Below are positions 26,330-34,933 of a DNA stretch of 51,180 nt, one piece after another (position 1 is the first letter of the stretch; every line of letters starts with the position of its first letter). The notes beneath the pieces were generated by a model. The model searched no databases. It was not told the DNA's origin and saw only the letters and a list, made by a program, of their open reading frames with translations. The stretch comes from CAZSVE01 sp964610175. Its GTDB lineage: Bacteria > Pseudomonadota > Gammaproteobacteria > HK1. The stretch covers positions 1-51,180 of the forward strand of contig CAZSVE010000013.1 of the NCBI GenBank assembly GCA_964610175.1. Direction: 5' to 3'. The translations under genes and the position numbers were made by a program.

Positions 26330-26680
26330 TTGTCGGTCGTGGATAAATCGGAACGCAAAAAAAAAGAAGCAGCGCGTAAAGAGCTTAAGGAAGCGGTTAT
26401 TGCCTCGCTGCGTCAGGTCTATGATCCGGAAATTCCCATCAATATTTATGATCTTGGCCTGATATATCGTGTGGACGTCAGCTCCAAGGGCATGGTGTAC
26501 CTGGATATGACACTGACGGCACCGGGTTGCCCCGTGGCAGAGACCTTCCCCGGTTCCGTGGAGGCGGCGGTGCGCAGCGTCCCGGGCGTATTGGACGCAC
26601 ACGTCACCCTGGTTTGGGATCCACCCTGGAATCAGGACAACATGAGCGACGAGGCAAAATTGGAGTTGGGGTTATTGTAG
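26330..26680 (+). CDS. SufT-like DUF59 (MIP18) iron-sulfur assembly factor
   Basis: The 116-residue protein is a DUF59 domain: ASLRQVYDPEIPINIYDLGL, YLDMTLTAPGCPVAETFPG with the conserved Cys, and VPGVLDAHVTLVWDPPW. DUF59 proteins help mature Fe-S proteins, and in bacteria the family is often the last gene of a suf operon. The start is TTG at 26330 with GAGG seven bases upstream; GTG at 26339 is the alternative. The frame is closed by a TGA at 26324, so no upstream ATG is possible. An overlapping ATG at 26317 opens only a nine-codon frame. Confidence 0.88.
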   Translation: MSVVDKSERKKKEAARKELKEAVIASLRQVYDPEIPINIYDLGLIYRVDVSSKGMVYLDMTLTAPGCPVAETFPGSVEAAVRSVPGVLDAHVTLVWDPPWNQDNMSDEAKLELGLL

Positions 26681-26698
26681 CCCTATAAAAACATATCT

Positions 26699-26818
26699 CT
26701 AGCGAGAGGCTTCACTTTGAGCCGATGAAGCATGATTGAGCCTCGATAAGGCGCCTCGATAGGGCGGATAGCGCCTCGTAAATCTTCATCCAATCGTGAA
26801 GCTGAGCGGGAAATAAAA
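26699..26818 (-). repeat. Family A dispersed repeat
   Basis: The inverted copy runs from CTAGCGAGAGGCTTCAC to GAGCGGGAAATAAA, just after the SufT-like gene. Confidence 0.85.
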
Positions 26819-26888
26819 AAACCGATAGCCAACATGCCCTGTTATTCCCTCCAGGATCCTTCAAGTAATTGGATGCGCCCAAAATCTC

Positions 26889-27046
26889 TCCTGGATTAGT
26901 CCCTTCTCCGGAAAATCTTGAACGATCGAAAAATTTCCGCTCGCTTCCAAGCGGGAGCTTCGGAGCGACATGGAAAGGGTTCTCGAGCTCCCACTTGGGA
27001 GCAAGCGGAAGTCCCTTTTGATCCCGGCTTGGCCGGATTAGGGCTT
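26889..27046 (-). repeat. Family C dispersed repeat
   Basis: This is the reverse complement of the unit at 2936-3095, from TCCCTTCTCCGGAAAATCTT to GGCTTGGCCGGATTAGGGCT. The inner CTTGGGAGC arms can form a stem. Confidence 0.78.
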
Positions 27047-27717
27047 ACTGGATTGAAGTTTACTATTGGGGCTCATTAGCTATCGGGGTCCACTTTGGGG
27101 CGTAGGGCAATGCGCGCACGATAGACGTCTTCGACATAAGGATTTGGTCATCGAATCCATCAAGGCAGTCGATACTACCTTGGCATCCCATTGGCATTCT
27201 TTATGTCCTTCCTGAACAAGGTCGCTATCCCGCCCCGAGTCCAGGGCATCGGCTGGTACGGATTCAGACACTGGTCTACTCCTTCGATATCCAAAACCAC
27301 GCTCCCCTCAATAACAATTCGTCTATGGTTTGTTTTATCATGGTTCCCGTCCCGATCGACATTGGGGGTTTCATGTCTCACCGCCTGCTTTTCGAGGCCA
27401 TTAACGAAAATATATCCTTTCGCAAAGATCAATCGGAATTTTATCCATACCAAATCCGATCCCTTTCTGCTAAATCATGAATCAAAGATTTTAGGCAGAA
27501 GCCTTGTCGCTAAAAATGACAATGCCCTACCCCGTCACTTCGTCGCCAAACGGTCTCGGCAAACATGGTGGATTTCGACGGGGTGGATCCAGTGGGTAAA
27601 AGGATAAGCAATTACGAAGGGTTTCGAGGTTCGGAAAGGATAGAAATTCACTATTCCGTGCGCTACTCGATTGCATTTTAACAACCTAGCTAGAATGACA
27701 GGAGGAGGGAAGGTTCA

Positions 27718-27969
27718 ATGAAAAAATACAAGTGTGAAAATTGCGGGGCATTGAACAAAATTCCCGGGGGCGTTTCCCCCTCGGCATCTTCGTGCGAATC
27801 CTGCTCGTGGCCACTAACCAACGCGAAAGAGCAAGCCGGCGATCCATCCGCTACCGCGGTAGGAGTGATCGGCGGTGCTGCATTGGGAGCATATTTCGCT
27901 GGCTCTCCCGGCGCCGTACTGGGCGGTATTATCGGTGCTTTTATCGGCAAGGGAGCCAGAGGGGTGTAG
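27718..27969 (+). CDS. Small zinc-ribbon and glycine-zipper protein
   Basis: The 83-residue protein begins with a zinc ribbon (CENC at 6-9 and CESC at 26-29). It is followed by a glycine-zipper membrane-seeking helix pair (AVGVIGGAALGAYFAGSPG and LGGIIGAFIGKG). A strong GGAGGAGGG site lies upstream of the ATG. The next gene starts four bases after its stop, so the two are cotranscribed. I know no characterised homologue. Confidence 0.78.
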   Translation: MKKYKCENCGALNKIPGGVSPSASSCESCSWPLTNAKEQAGDPSATAVGVIGGAALGAYFAGSPGAVLGGIIGAFIGKGARGV

Positions 27970-27973
27970 GTCG

Positions 27974-28318
27974 ATGGAAATGGATAGCACAGCGCTTGGC
28001 ATCGCCTGCGGCGTTATCGGGAGCGGGATTTTCGCGTTTTTAGAGATCGTTATCCATCGACGCCACCGTCGTGATCGTATCGATACTGCCCGTAACATTG
28101 CTCTTGTATTCTTTTCGATACTTGCGATTTTCTCCGGTGGAGAACTCATATTCGTTGCGTTTCAGGGAGACCCGGATAATTTACCGCCGACATGGCGACA
28201 GTACCTTGCCCTGGCGGGCGTGGTCGGCGTCGGCCTGGCATTCGATTACTCGATTCGAATCGCCCAAGGAATACTCGAGCGCGTCCCGGAATCCGGGAAC
28301 CAACGTGATGACAAGTAG
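27974..28318 (+). CDS. Small membrane protein, unknown function
   Basis: The 114-residue product has three hydrophobic segments: LGIACGVIGSGIFAFLEIVI, IALVFFSILAIFSGGELIFV and YLALAGVVGVGLAFDY. A basic loop (HRRHRRDRID) should lie in the cytoplasm. The start at 27974 is four bases after the previous stop. An in-frame ATG 99 bases upstream lies inside the previous gene and is less likely. Function is unknown, but close coupling to the zinc-ribbon protein suggests that they act together at the membrane. Confidence 0.72.
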   Translation: MEMDSTALGIACGVIGSGIFAFLEIVIHRRHRRDRIDTARNIALVFFSILAIFSGGELIFVAFQGDPDNLPPTWRQYLALAGVVGVGLAFDYSIRIAQGILERVPESGNQRDDK

Positions 28319-28450
28319 CTAACGTGGGTAAGTGAACGCCAACCTGGAATTCCAGCATCAATGAAAATCCGAATTCGATACGGTTTATCTCCCGGGTTTG
28401 CTTCCTAATCCAATTTTCTCCATCAACCCAAACCCAATCACCTTGAACCA

Positions 28451-29728
28451 ATGTCCCTCCCGGATAAATCCAGTTGGTCCGCTTTCCTCCGAGACGCCGC
28501 AATCTCCGCACTGATCGCTCTTGTCCTCGCCATCCCGTTTTTCGGTCTGCGTACCGTGGAGAGGGCCGGTAGCCTGACCATCGAAACACGCTTTTCCTGG
28601 GTCTTCATTGCCGTGGCAATCGCCTTTTCCGGCCGTCTCTTGTTTTTATCCATCAGGGCATTGCGCCCGGCCACGGGGTGGATTTCCATGCCCGGCCTCA
28701 TGCCGACAGTCCGTCCCTATGTTCATTGGGTCATGATTGCCGCCATCCTGTTTGCCCTGGTATTACCTGCCCTACCCTTCTCGAACCGCTACCTCATCGA
28801 TCTCGCAACGGGTGTCATGATCTACATCATGCTGGGTTGGGGCCTTAACATCGTCGTAGGCCTGGCCGGTCTTCTGGACCTCGGGTATGTCGCCTTCTAT
28901 GCCATGGGCGCGTACAGCTATGCGCTGTTGGCGCTGACCTTCGATCTATCTTTTTGGGTTTGTCTACCGCTTGCCGGTTTATCGGCGGCGCTTCTGGGGG
29001 TGTTGTTGGGCTTTCCGGTGCTGCGGCTTCGAGGAGACTATCTGGCCATCGTCACCCTGGGTTTCGGGGAAATGATCCGAATCATCCTGCTCAATTGGCA
29101 CCAACTGACCGGTGGTCCGGATGGGATCTCGAGTATCCCCCGCCCCACCCTGTTCGGGCTCCCGTTCACGCGCAAGCCAGAAGAGGGAGTTACCGCTTTC
29201 CATGAATTCCTCGGATGGGAATATGCCGGTGTCCATCGGGTCATTTTCCTTTACTACCTGATTTTGATCCTGGCGTTATTGACGAACTTTTTCACCATCC
29301 GAATACGACGCCTGCCTATCGGACGCGCCTGGGAAGCGCTGCGAGAGGACGAGATCGCATGCCGATCCCTGGGGATAAACCCCACCAACACGAAACTGAC
29401 CGCATTCGGCATCGGTGCCATGTTCGCCGGGTTCGCCGGGGCCTTCTTCGCGACGCGCCAGGGCTTCATCAGTCCAGAGAGTTTTACATTTCTCGAATCC
29501 GCCACGATCCTCGCCATCGTGGTCCTGGGGGGGATGGGCAGTCAGATTGGAATCGTCATCGCTGCGCTCGTACTGGTCATGCTCCCGGAATTGGGACGGG
29601 AATTCGCCGAATTCCGCATGCTGCTATTCGGTGCCGCCATGGTATTGATCATGGCATGGCGCCCTCGTGGGATACTCTCCCACCGGGAACCCGTGGTTCA
29701 CCTGCCGGAACGGGTGTCGAAAGATTGA
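28451..29728 (+). CDS. livM: Branched-chain amino acid-type ABC transporter permease LivM
   Basis: The 425-residue permease has the extended N-terminal region of LivM, with extra transmembrane segments before residue 100. The LivM core follows: YIMLGWGLNIVVGLAGLLDL, GYVAFYAMGAYSYALL, LRLRGDYLAIVTLGFGEMIR, the cytoplasmic coupling region GRAWEALREDEIACRSLGIN, and ILAIVVLGGMGSQIG. LivM normally works with LivH, two ATPases (LivG, LivF) and a binding protein, and is flanked by them. None is in this window, so it is an orphan whose partners must be elsewhere or lost. The substrate (branched-chain amino acids, urea or amides) cannot be decided. Confidence 0.9.
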   Translation: MSLPDKSSWSAFLRDAAISALIALVLAIPFFGLRTVERAGSLTIETRFSWVFIAVAIAFSGRLLFLSIRALRPATGWISMPGLMPTVRPYVHWVMIAAILFALVLPALPFSNRYLIDLATGVMIYIMLGWGLNIVVGLAGLLDLGYVAFYAMGAYSYALLALTFDLSFWVCLPLAGLSAALLGVLLGFPVLRLRGDYLAIVTLGFGEMIRIILLNWHQLTGGPDGISSIPRPTLFGLPFTRKPEEGVTAFHEFLGWEYAGVHRVIFLYYLILILALLTNFFTIRIRRLPIGRAWEALREDEIACRSLGINPTNTKLTAFGIGAMFAGFAGAFFATRQGFISPESFTFLESATILAIVVLGGMGSQIGIVIAALVLVMLPELGREFAEFRMLLFGAAMVLIMAWRPRGILSHREPVVHLPERVSKD

Positions 29729-29887
29729 ACCTTATTTTGTTTCCCGATCAGGGGCTTTGTCTTCTCGGACTACAAGGTTTGAACACCCGAAAACCATTAC
29801 AAATGGATCAAGTTTTTGAAATCGTTCAACGCTGTGGTTGTTTTTCGAGGGTTTCTATTACAATCGTGGGATTCGATTACGCAGAGG

Positions 29888-29990
29888 CGTCATTCCCGCG
29901 AAGGCGGGAATCCAGTAACAAATGCTTATCTTTATATTGCGTTGCCATCCCCTGGCACTGGATCCCGGCAATCCCTGCCGGGATGACGGG
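29888..29990. repeat. REP/BIME-like repeat pair
   Basis: A left palindrome CATTCCCGCGAAGGCGGGAA is followed by TCCAG. About 45 bases on, the mirror unit CTGGATCCCGGCAATCCC continues into TGCCGGGATGACGGG. This head-to-head arrangement matches the REP elements widespread in Proteobacteria and differs from families A, B and C. Confidence 0.8.
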
Positions 29991-30044
29991 ATCGTTGAAT
30001 TTGGGTTTGATTTCCAAGTCGGAGCGTAAAGATACCCAATTCAC

Positions 30045-30180
30045 GCCTTTGTCGGTCCGAGGCGAGGCCTCGCTAGTTTGCCTGTTTCCCGCTCACCCTC
30101 GCAAATGAGGCAAGTTCAACAAAAGCCGCTCCTCCTCTACGACTAAATCACGCCTCATCGGATCAAAGCGGAACCTCGCC
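30045..30180 (+). repeat. Family A repeat preceded by an A1 tail
   Basis: The tail GAGGCGAGGCCTCGCTAG of an A1 copy (to about 30077) is followed by a fuller copy from CTGTTTCCCGCTCACC to GGAACCTCGCC. It ends about 50 bases before the next gene. Confidence 0.8.
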
Positions 30181-30232
30181 AAGTCGAAGTCATCAATCCC
30201 GGGTGCTATCCCGAATAACCTTGGAGGACAGA

Positions 30233-31120
30233 ATGAATCACATCCGCAACCCCATCGACACCACACCCCCTGCCGGCCCAACCCTCCGGGATCGCTTCCG
30301 GGATGGCTCCCTGGGGCCCCACATGGTGGTGATTCCGTCCGGGGGATTCCTGATGGGTTCACCCCATGATGAACCGGGTCGTGGAGACGACGAAGGTCCG
30401 CAACACCATGTCACCATGGATAAGCCATTTGCCATGAGTCGTGGTGCGATAACGGTGAGGGAATTCCGAAGCTTCGTGGAGGATGCCGGATACCGTACCG
30501 GGGCGGAACGGGGGAACAAAGGATGCTTCGTCTGGAACAAAGGCAGCAGAGAATGGGAGCGGCACCAAGATTGCAACTGGCGAAATCCCGGGTTCCATCC
30601 GGATGATCGCGCTCCGGTGGTAGGCGTCAGTTGGGAGGACGCCATGGCCTATGTGAAATGGCTCGGTAACAAAACGGGCAAGGACTACCGTCTGCCCAGC
30701 GAAGCCGAGTGGGAATATGCCGCCCGGGCGGGAACCTCGACGCCGTTTTCCACCGGCAACCGCATCGGTAGCGATAGCGCCAATTACCACTACGCCGATT
30801 GCAAGGCACGGCCCGATGTATCGAAAAGCAAAATCGCCCCGGTGGGTTCCCTCCCGGCCAATCCCTGGGGGCTGTGCGAGATGCACGGCAATGTATGGGA
30901 GTGGGTGGCCGATTGCTGGCATGAAAGCTATCGAGATGCCCCCGTGGACGGCAGCCCCTGGTACGAGGAAAACGACGGGGTTCATTCGCAACGCGCCGCC
31001 CGCGGCGGTGGTTGGAACAGCGAGCCGAGAGACCTTCGTTCGGCGAGTCGGGTAAAGTTTTGTCTCGATGCCGCCGATATCTATCTGGGATTTCGGGTGG
31101 CCAGGTCTTTGTCGGTCTGA
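30233..31120 (+). CDS. Formylglycine-generating-enzyme (SUMF1) family protein
   Basis: The 295-residue protein is a single FGE-sulfatase domain: VVIPSGGFLMGSPHDEPGRG, PVVGVSWEDAMAYVKWL, YRLPSEAEWEYAARAGT, NPWGLCEMHGNVWEWVADCW, AARGGGWNSEPRDLRSASR and LGFRVARS. Relatives include true formylglycine-generating enzymes, EgtB-type iron enzymes and carbohydrate-binding proteins. I cannot confirm the catalytic Cys pair by position, so sulfatase activation is only one possibility. No sulfatase gene is adjacent. The start at 30233 follows GGAGG. An in-frame ATG 30 bases earlier is less likely. No signal peptide is seen. Confidence 0.88.
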   Translation: MNHIRNPIDTTPPAGPTLRDRFRDGSLGPHMVVIPSGGFLMGSPHDEPGRGDDEGPQHHVTMDKPFAMSRGAITVREFRSFVEDAGYRTGAERGNKGCFVWNKGSREWERHQDCNWRNPGFHPDDRAPVVGVSWEDAMAYVKWLGNKTGKDYRLPSEAEWEYAARAGTSTPFSTGNRIGSDSANYHYADCKARPDVSKSKIAPVGSLPANPWGLCEMHGNVWEWVADCWHESYRDAPVDGSPWYEENDGVHSQRAARGGGWNSEPRDLRSASRVKFCLDAADIYLGFRVARSLSV

Positions 31121-31233
31121 CAACCATCAAGATGATGAAAAGATTTGTTCCTTGAACTCTTCATTTATCAGATAGGTGGTCAAAGATTGCATCTTTCACA
31201 CCCTTCTGCAGGCGCACACTTCGCTTGTTTGAG

Positions 31234-31542
31234 TTATCGGCATTCTGCTTGATTGATAAGCAAGGCACCATTCGCATCGTTTCTATCCCATCGCACACTA
31301 CAAGTTCTACCCGTTGAGAATCCCTCGAGCAACAAGTCCGTAATCTCGATATATAAGGGATTGTTCTGCCATAAACACGCCCAACCTGCTCCAGGCAAGT
31401 TCGGGACCATTCGGATACAAACGCCTCGACCAGATACATCACTGTTGAGATGATACAGGTCGATTTTGCCAGTGTGGGTACCAGCAAATGCAATATTGAT
31501 GCACGACATAAAGATGCTAAAAGCCAATACTAAACGCTTCAT
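31234..31542 (-). CDS. Small secreted cysteine-containing protein
   Basis: The 102-residue protein has a clear Sec signal (MKRLVLAFSIFMSCINIAFA, cleavage after residue 20). The mature part has four cysteines (42, 56, 81, 101), enough for two disulfides in the periplasm. Motifs include GRGVCIRMVPNLPG and GWACLWQNNPLYIEITDLLL. The ATG has GGAG eight bases upstream. I do not recognise a named family. It stands alone, convergent with the FGE-like gene. Confidence 0.78.
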   Translation of the reverse strand: MKRLVLAFSIFMSCINIAFAGTHTGKIDLYHLNSDVSGRGVCIRMVPNLPGAGWACLWQNNPLYIEITDLLLEGFSTGRTCSVRWDRNDANGALLINQAECR

Positions 31543-31692
31543 TGCTTTACTCCTGTGAGTTGGTTAATTGGATGATATGACATTAGGGATAATACAGCGC
31601 TGCACTTTGCGTAATATATATGCTTAGCAATGAACTTCCGCATCTTAACCAATCTCTCTCATCATTGAAAAATCCGAGTAGTAAATTGTAAC

Positions 31693-32649
31693 ATGCGTGC
31701 GCTATTCTTCGATGGGACGTTACGGTTCGATCGCAACTTTCCTATGCCCTCGCCCCGTCCCGATGAGGCCCTCATTCGCACCCGGTTGGCCGGTATTTGC
31801 AATACCGATGTGGAGATCCTGCGCGGCTATAAGGGATTTGGCGGCGTGCTGGGACATGAGTTCGTCGGGGAAGTCGTCCGCGCCGACAGCGCTCCCGCGC
31901 TGGTGGGACAACGCGTGGTGGGTGAGATCAATTGCTATTGTGGCCGATGCCCGACCTGTCGGCGCGGCGACTTTCGACATTGTCCCCACCGAACCGTACT
32001 GGGCATCCGTGGACGGGACGGCACCATGGCCGATTTTTTCACGTTGCCCACTCGCCTCCTCCATCGCGTCCCCGACTCCCTGACCGACGAGCAAGCCGTT
32101 TTCGTCGAGCCCCTGGCCGCCGCCTGCGAGATCCTGGAACAGGTACATATTGAACCCAGCCACCGAGTGGTGGTGCTGGGCGACGGCAAACTGGGCCTCC
32201 TGATCGCCCAGGTATTGCACACCACCGGTTGTGATCTATCGCTCGTAGGGCGTCATCCGCGCAAGCTGGCGCGGGCGGCGAGCGGCATCGCGACGCGACT
32301 CGCGACCGATCCGGCTGATCCCATCGGGCCCGACGCGGACATCGTCATCGAGGCCACGGGTAGCACCACCGGCCTTGGGGCCGCTCGATCCCTGGTTCGC
32401 CCGGGGGGAACCCTGGTCTTGAAAAGCACCTTTCATGGAGAGGTCCCCTTCGATCCCAGTAGCATCGTCGTCGACGAAATCACCCTCATCGGCTCCCGTT
32501 GTGGACCGTTTGCCCCGGCCCTCGATCTGCTGAACCAGGGGTCGATCCAGGTGGAGCCATTGATCGATGGCAGGTTTCCCCTGGACGATGGCCTGGTCGC
32601 ATTCGAAAAAGCCGCGTCCGGGGCCTTGAAGGTGTTGCTTGCCACGTGA
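31693..32649 (+). CDS. Zinc-dependent alcohol dehydrogenase-like MDR oxidoreductase
   Basis: The 318-residue protein has the two MDR domains. Catalytic zinc ligands are Cys36 (GICNTD) and His55-Glu56 (LGHEFVGE). The structural zinc lobe is Cys83, Cys86, Cys89 and Cys97 (CGRCPTCRRGDFRHC), with an extra Cys81. The Rossmann motif is VVVLGDGKLG, slightly unlike GxGxxG, and EATGSTTG follows. It is a little shorter than typical 340-350-residue members. Activity is probably NAD(P)-dependent oxidation of a secondary alcohol or sugar. The substrate is unknown, and no pathway genes are adjacent. Confidence 0.88.
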   Translation: MRALFFDGTLRFDRNFPMPSPRPDEALIRTRLAGICNTDVEILRGYKGFGGVLGHEFVGEVVRADSAPALVGQRVVGEINCYCGRCPTCRRGDFRHCPHRTVLGIRGRDGTMADFFTLPTRLLHRVPDSLTDEQAVFVEPLAAACEILEQVHIEPSHRVVVLGDGKLGLLIAQVLHTTGCDLSLVGRHPRKLARAASGIATRLATDPADPIGPDADIVIEATGSTTGLGAARSLVRPGGTLVLKSTFHGEVPFDPSSIVVDEITLIGSRCGPFAPALDLLNQGSIQVEPLIDGRFPLDDGLVAFEKAASGALKVLLAT

Positions 32650-32864
32650 TTCCCCACCGATTTCGGCCCTGGATTTCGGTGAGACGATGCCTTTTGGAGG
32701 GATGATAAAAAATCGCCTTCTCAAAAAAATCTCTCAACCTTTGCTCCCAAGGACCGTCGTCATCCCCTTCCCCTCCTCGTTCTGCTTTTTCAAAAATGGA
32801 GAGGACATCCAAGACGATCCTCCATGCTTTCCACCAACTGCCCATACCTGCATGAAGCAAGGGC

Positions 32865-33572
32865 CTACGCCCGCACGAAGAGCAAATCCCAAATTCGGTG
32901 ACCGAGCCTCTCGCCACGTCCCTCGAATTTGGTCCGAGGACGGTGATTCGGCCTTGCGGAGAAACGGTTCGACCCGGCAAGATTGCAAAGTCGGGGTTCT
33001 GCCTCCAGGACCTCCAACATCCACAGGGCATAATCCTCCCAGTCGGTTGCGAGTTCGAAAACCCCTCCCTGATCAAGACGCGTGCAAACCAGGGAGACGA
33101 AGTCAGCCTGTACGATGCGACGCTTGTGGTGGCGTTTCTTCGGCCAGGGATCGGGGAAGTAGAGCAGGATTCCATGGAGGGCATGGGGTGCGATACAGGT
33201 TCCGAGGACATCCACCGCATCCCCGCGAATGACGCGCACATTGGTAATACCGCGATGGGACAACTGATGGATAAGCCGCCCAAGACCCGGCTCGTATACC
33301 TCGACACCCAGATAGTCGTGCTGGGGATGAGCCATGGCCATTTCCACCAACCCATCGCCCATCCCGAAGCCGATCTCGAGATAACGCGGTGCGCGTCGTC
33401 CGAAGATGGCGCCAAGATCCAGGTGATGGTCCTCGGGGTCCATGCCGAACCGTCGCCAGCCGGTAGCGAGCGCCTGCCGCTGGGCGTGCGTAATGCGCCC
33501 CGACCGACGCACGAAGCTGCGCACCTTGCGATGCCGAGCGGAACAGGATGTTTTTTCGTCGAGAGTATCCAA
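32865..33572 (-). CDS. trmB: tRNA (guanine-N7-)-methyltransferase
   Basis: TrmB makes m7G46 in tRNA. The 235-residue product has FVRRSGRITHAQRQA at its N-terminus, the SAM-binding segment YLEIGFGMGDGLVEMA, GVEVYEPGLGRLI, NVRVIRGDAVDVL and the family signature LLYFPDPWPKKRHHKRRIVQ. The C-terminal TKFEGRGERLGHRIWDL is also characteristic. It is monocistronic here; the frequent neighbours yggX/mutY or thiG are absent. Several long open frames across it on other frames are shadows. Confidence 0.96.
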   Translation of the reverse strand: MDTLDEKTSCSARHRKVRSFVRRSGRITHAQRQALATGWRRFGMDPEDHHLDLGAIFGRRAPRYLEIGFGMGDGLVEMAMAHPQHDYLGVEVYEPGLGRLIHQLSHRGITNVRVIRGDAVDVLGTCIAPHALHGILLYFPDPWPKKRHHKRRIVQADFVSLVCTRLDQGGVFELATDWEDYALWMLEVLEAEPRLCNLAGSNRFSARPNHRPRTKFEGRGERLGHRIWDLLFVRA

Positions 33573-33838
33573 GGCTTGCTCCCGATATGGCCAGGGTTTC
33601 CGATGCGACTCGATTCATTCCCCGATGTTCCCCCGAGCCGGGAATGACACGAGAGACTGAAGACTCGAAGCTCGACCCCACTTCGGGGTGGGTAGATGCT
33701 GGCTCGGGTGTGATTGAATTTTCTCTTCCAGTCGGTATGGATCCCGGTTTGGTAGATTACGCTAGAATAGATCTGCCGCGCAGAGGACACGGAGCACGTC
33801 CACTTCGAGGTCCTTCGTACCAGAAGGGCAGCATGTTC

Positions 33839-33918
33839 AGGCATCGGAAAAACATCTTGGAGGGTCGGTGCGTATATCGGAGATCATCCCTGTGGGCCTT
33901 GGCGCGAAGCGTTAACAT
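33839..33918 (-). repeat. Family B element with GAAC duplication
   Basis: The element is 80 bp, on the minus strand from ATGTTAACGCTTCGCGCC to TTTTTCCGATGCCT. GTTC (GAAC on the minus strand) is present on both sides, at 33835-33838 and 33919-33922. Confidence 0.82.
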
Positions 33919-33946
33919 GTTCTATCCGTCATATCAGGAGTTCACA

Positions 33947-34417
33947 ATGAATAAATATAAACCCTTAATCATGATATGTGCGATGGTGGTGGTGCTACTG
34001 GGCCTGAATCCGTCGTCAGTTCAAGCGGGTATCACGTTTGACAAAACCCTTTATGGGACAACATTTGACGATGCCATTTCTCAAGTGACCGATTTGCTGA
34101 GCGAGAAAGGATTTCACCTTGTGGCCACAATCGATGTTCAAAAGACCATGAAGGAGACGATCGACAAGGAGATGCATCCCTATACGATACTGCAAGTCTC
34201 GAGCCCACGGCATGCATTTCAGGCGCTGTCACTGGAAAACAAAGTCGGGAGCATACTGGTATACATCAACATAGTCGTCCAGGAAACAGCTCATAGCCAG
34301 GTGGAAGTTTCTACTATCGATCCCGTTTCCTTGGTGCATGCTGTCCAAAATCCGCAGTTTGCCGATGTAGCGCAGGAGATACGACAGCTCATCAGGGAGG
34401 TTATCAACGGATTGTAA
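33947..34417 (+). CDS. DUF302 domain periplasmic protein
   Basis: The 156-residue protein has a signal peptide (hydrophobic core MICAMVVVLLGL, probable cleavage after SSVQA) followed by a DUF302 domain: FDDAISQVTDLLSEKGFHLV, PYTILQVSSPRHAFQALSLE, GSILVYINIVVQE. DUF302 is a small alpha/beta domain frequent in sulfur-oxidising bacteria. Its biochemical role is unknown. CAGGAG lies seven bases before the ATG at 33947. In-frame codons upstream come from a family B repeat and are excluded. Confidence 0.88.
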   Translation: MNKYKPLIMICAMVVVLLGLNPSSVQAGITFDKTLYGTTFDDAISQVTDLLSEKGFHLVATIDVQKTMKETIDKEMHPYTILQVSSPRHAFQALSLENKVGSILVYINIVVQETAHSQVEVSTIDPVSLVHAVQNPQFADVAQEIRQLIREVINGL

Positions 34418-34514
34418 AGGGGGATTTTCCCTGAGAGCTTTGCGCGAGCCATCCCTGGCTCGACAAAGCGGAACCTAAGAAAAATGTGATTTTCTCGGTT
34501 CTTCCTGCTTTTTT

Positions 34515-34835
34515 ATAGGGATAGGGACGGTTTTACCCGTCCCTCCCTCCGAACCGTGCGTGCGGTCCTCACCGTGCACGGATCGAAGATCGGTAGTTTC
34601 TTCATCGAGGTCGGCACGCTGATACCCGGACTTCATGTTTGGTGAGAAGCCCGACTTTCGCGAAGCAAGCATTTACCGTGCTTCCTTCACCCCGTTACCC
34701 GGGGCTGCCGACATGCGTTCCATACAACCTCGATGCTTACACCAACATCGAGATCTTGGCCCCTGTCTTATGTTTGGTTATTTCCAACATTGTATAGAAC
34801 TGCTTTTGATCGCTGCATCGGCCTGCGCTTCACAC
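34515..34835 (-). ncRNA. Group II intron-like relic, short and without ORF
   Basis: On the minus strand, 34584-34551 is a 34-nt hairpin that aligns base for base with group II domain V (GATCCGTGCACGGTGAGG then ACCGCACGCACGGTTC). It is followed by a domain VI-like stem GGGACGG / CCGTCCC (34543-34524). About 250 bases upstream the strand reads GTGTGAAGCG, fitting the GUGYG 5' splice consensus, at 34835. The whole is only about 320 bases, with no maturase frame. The domain V catalytic triad normally reads AGC; here it is ATC. I interpret it as an internally deleted, inactive intron. Exact ends are estimates. Confidence 0.6.
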
Positions 34836-34933
34836 ATCTACCTTCCTGCCCTCCTTCCCTATTCCTGGTTTTTTACCTGAACTTTTCTCACGGGCGCATA
34901 AGAATCGAGAATCCCCGATTTTCATATTCCCCC

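Larger units (their letters stand above)
26681..27717. other. One-kilobase gap with repeats and unrecognised coding debris
   Basis: Repeats A (26699-26818) and C (26889-27046) fill the first part. Between about 27060 and 27600 the minus strand shows short protein-like frames, such as PNPYVEDVYRARIALRPKVD and MIKQTIDELLLRGAWFWISK. They lie in different frames and I cannot assign them to a family. They may be a decayed gene. Confidence 0.45.

Noticed and set aside
27080..27607. A gene between the sufT-like gene and the zinc-ribbon gene
   Set aside because: Protein-like snatches occur in several frames, but none is long, has a ribosome site or belongs to a family I recognise.
32486..33844. A 452-codon minus-strand open frame over trmB and the end of the MDR gene
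   Set aside because: It is in a different frame from trmB, lacks family sequence and owes its length to high GC.
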